Below, piece after piece: positions 63,368 through 64,000 of a stretch of 64,000 nucleotides of DNA. The stretch is from Desulfotomaculum nigrificans DSM 574 (GTDB lineage Bacteria; Bacillota; Desulfotomaculia; Desulfotomaculales; Desulfotomaculaceae). The position numbers and the translations under genes were made by a program. The notes beneath the pieces were generated by a model that was not told the DNA's origin, did no database searches, and saw only the letters and a list, made by a program, of their open reading frames with translations. The DNA is taken from the NCBI RefSeq assembly GCF_000189755.2, contig NZ_KI912183.1, positions 2,780,255 to 2,844,254 of the forward strand. Reading direction: 5' to 3'. The first letter of the stretch is position 1, and every line of letters starts with the position of its first letter.

Positions 63368-64000
63368 TTAATCCAGCATTGCTGCCAAATGCGGGAAGGG
63401 TGACAGGGCGCGGCGCAAGATGCCGTGGAGGTGGGCGATGGCCACCCCGTAGTTTACTATCGGTACACCGGCCTGGCGCACCTGCATGATGCGGGCAAGC
63501 ATCTCCCGCCGGTTAATCATGCATCCCCCGCAGTGTACCACCAGCTTATATTCTGCCAGGTTATGGGGAAACTTGGTGCCGCTTACCCAGTCAAACTGCA
63601 GTTCCCCGCCCACAAACTGGCGCATCCAGCGGGGAATTTTAACTGTTCCAATATCATCCTCCACTCTATGGTGGGTGCAGGCCTCGGCAATTAATACTTT
63701 ATCCCCCGGCTTTAAACTTTCAATGGCCTTAGCTCCGTCCACCAGGGTTTCCAAATCTCCTTTATACCTGGCAAAGAGAATAGAGAAAGAAGTTAATAAT
63801 ACGTCCGGCGGAGTATCTGCATCTGCTTTCAGAAATGCCTGGGAGTCGGTAACCACCATTTTAGGCTTACAGACCAGATTATCGATGGTTTGTTTAAGTT
63901 CTCTTTCCTTGGCCACCACTGCTATGGCATCGTGATCCAAAATATCTCGGATTGTTTGTACTTGGGGCAGAATCAGCCTGCCCTTGGGGGCGGCCAGGTC
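63368..64000 (-). CDS. hydF: [FeFe]-hydrogenase maturation GTPase HydF, C-terminal part
   Basis: 210 residues of the C-terminal region; the gene continues past the right edge (the TTG-type start at 63940 is internal, the frame is open to 64000). HydF scaffolds the 2Fe subcluster before delivery to hydrogenase HydA. Cluster ligands are visible: EACTHHRVEDDIGTVKIPRW and HCGGCMINRREM (H..CxxC arrangement), plus GVPIVNYGVAIAHLHG. The GTPase domain is outside the window. Indicates hydrogen metabolism. Confidence 0.94.
   Translation of the reverse strand, partial: DLAAPKGRLILPQVQTIRDILDHDAIAVVAKERELKQTIDNLVCKPKMVVTDSQAFLKADADTPPDVLLTSFSILFARYKGDLETLVDGAKAIESLKPGDKVLIAEACTHHRVEDDIGTVKIPRWMRQFVGGELQFDWVSGTKFPHNLAEYKLVVHCGGCMINRREMLARIMQVRQAGVPIVNYGVAIAHLHGILRRALSPFPHLAAMLD

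Overview
The window reads as chromosome of a Gram-positive, spore-former-like clostridial anaerobe. The 16S rRNA, strong AGGAGG-type ribosome binding sites, frequent GTG/TTG starts, LytS/LytT, GSI-alpha glutamine synthetases, an [FeFe]-hydrogenase maturase (HydF) and an Acs/acetate-symporter pair fit Peptococcaceae of the Desulfotomaculum/Desulforamulus type. That placement is inference from gene content, not from a search.

Layout. 1-16 kb is housekeeping: groEL 3' end, an MFS exporter, cysK, acs preceded by a long structured non-coding stretch, lytS-lytT, acpS, bifunctional NAD(P)HX repair protein, ald, alr, a first ANTAR response regulator and a secreted YcdB/SLH protein. 16-25 kb holds a GT2 glycosyltransferase, a phosphoesterase, a chemoreceptor, a PAS/HD-GYP protein, an XRE protein, a DUF815 ATPase and a DUF255 (YyaL) protein. 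25-29 kb is accessory: a VOC protein, a DUF255 fragment, Uma2, a decayed IS607-type element with TnpB, a 39-aa ORF and a Cys-rich protein. 29-34 kb: NhaD/ArsB-type permease, a 31-aa ORF, asparaginase, acyl-ACP thioesterase and a P-loop ATPase. 34.5-40.5 kb: tRNA-Lys, tRNA-Ser, a tRNA 5' fragment and a complete 16S-23S-5S operon with two promoters and odd TTCGC/GCGAA repeats in its spacers. 40.8-43.2 kb: acetate-type Na+ symporter coupled to a UspA-membrane fusion.

43.5-63.3 kb is a nitrogen-assimilation island: an MCP-like sensor, asnB, an ANTAR regulator whose ANTAR domain lies beyond an A_AAA_AAG slippery heptamer, a glutamine-synthetase-like protein that has lost key active-site residues, an FMN glutamate-synthase-family protein, a second ANTAR regulator, two GSI-alpha glnA genes, gltB-gltD, amt and a PII gene. 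hydF enters from the right edge.

The main discovery is an RNA-level regulatory network. Leaders of the MCP-like gene, asnB, the GS-like gene, the second ANTAR gene, both glnA genes and amt (twice in tandem) carry small hairpins with six-base loops, G always at loop position 4 and usually A at position 1. In each, the 3' arm of the last hairpin overlaps the 5' arm of an intrinsic terminator. This is the known architecture of ANTAR antitermination targets. With three ANTAR proteins encoded in the same window, these genes are inferred to form a self-regulating nitrogen regulon in which ANTAR binding prevents the terminator. The amt leader carries two complete switches in series. One regulator appears to need a -1 frameshift to become RNA-binding.
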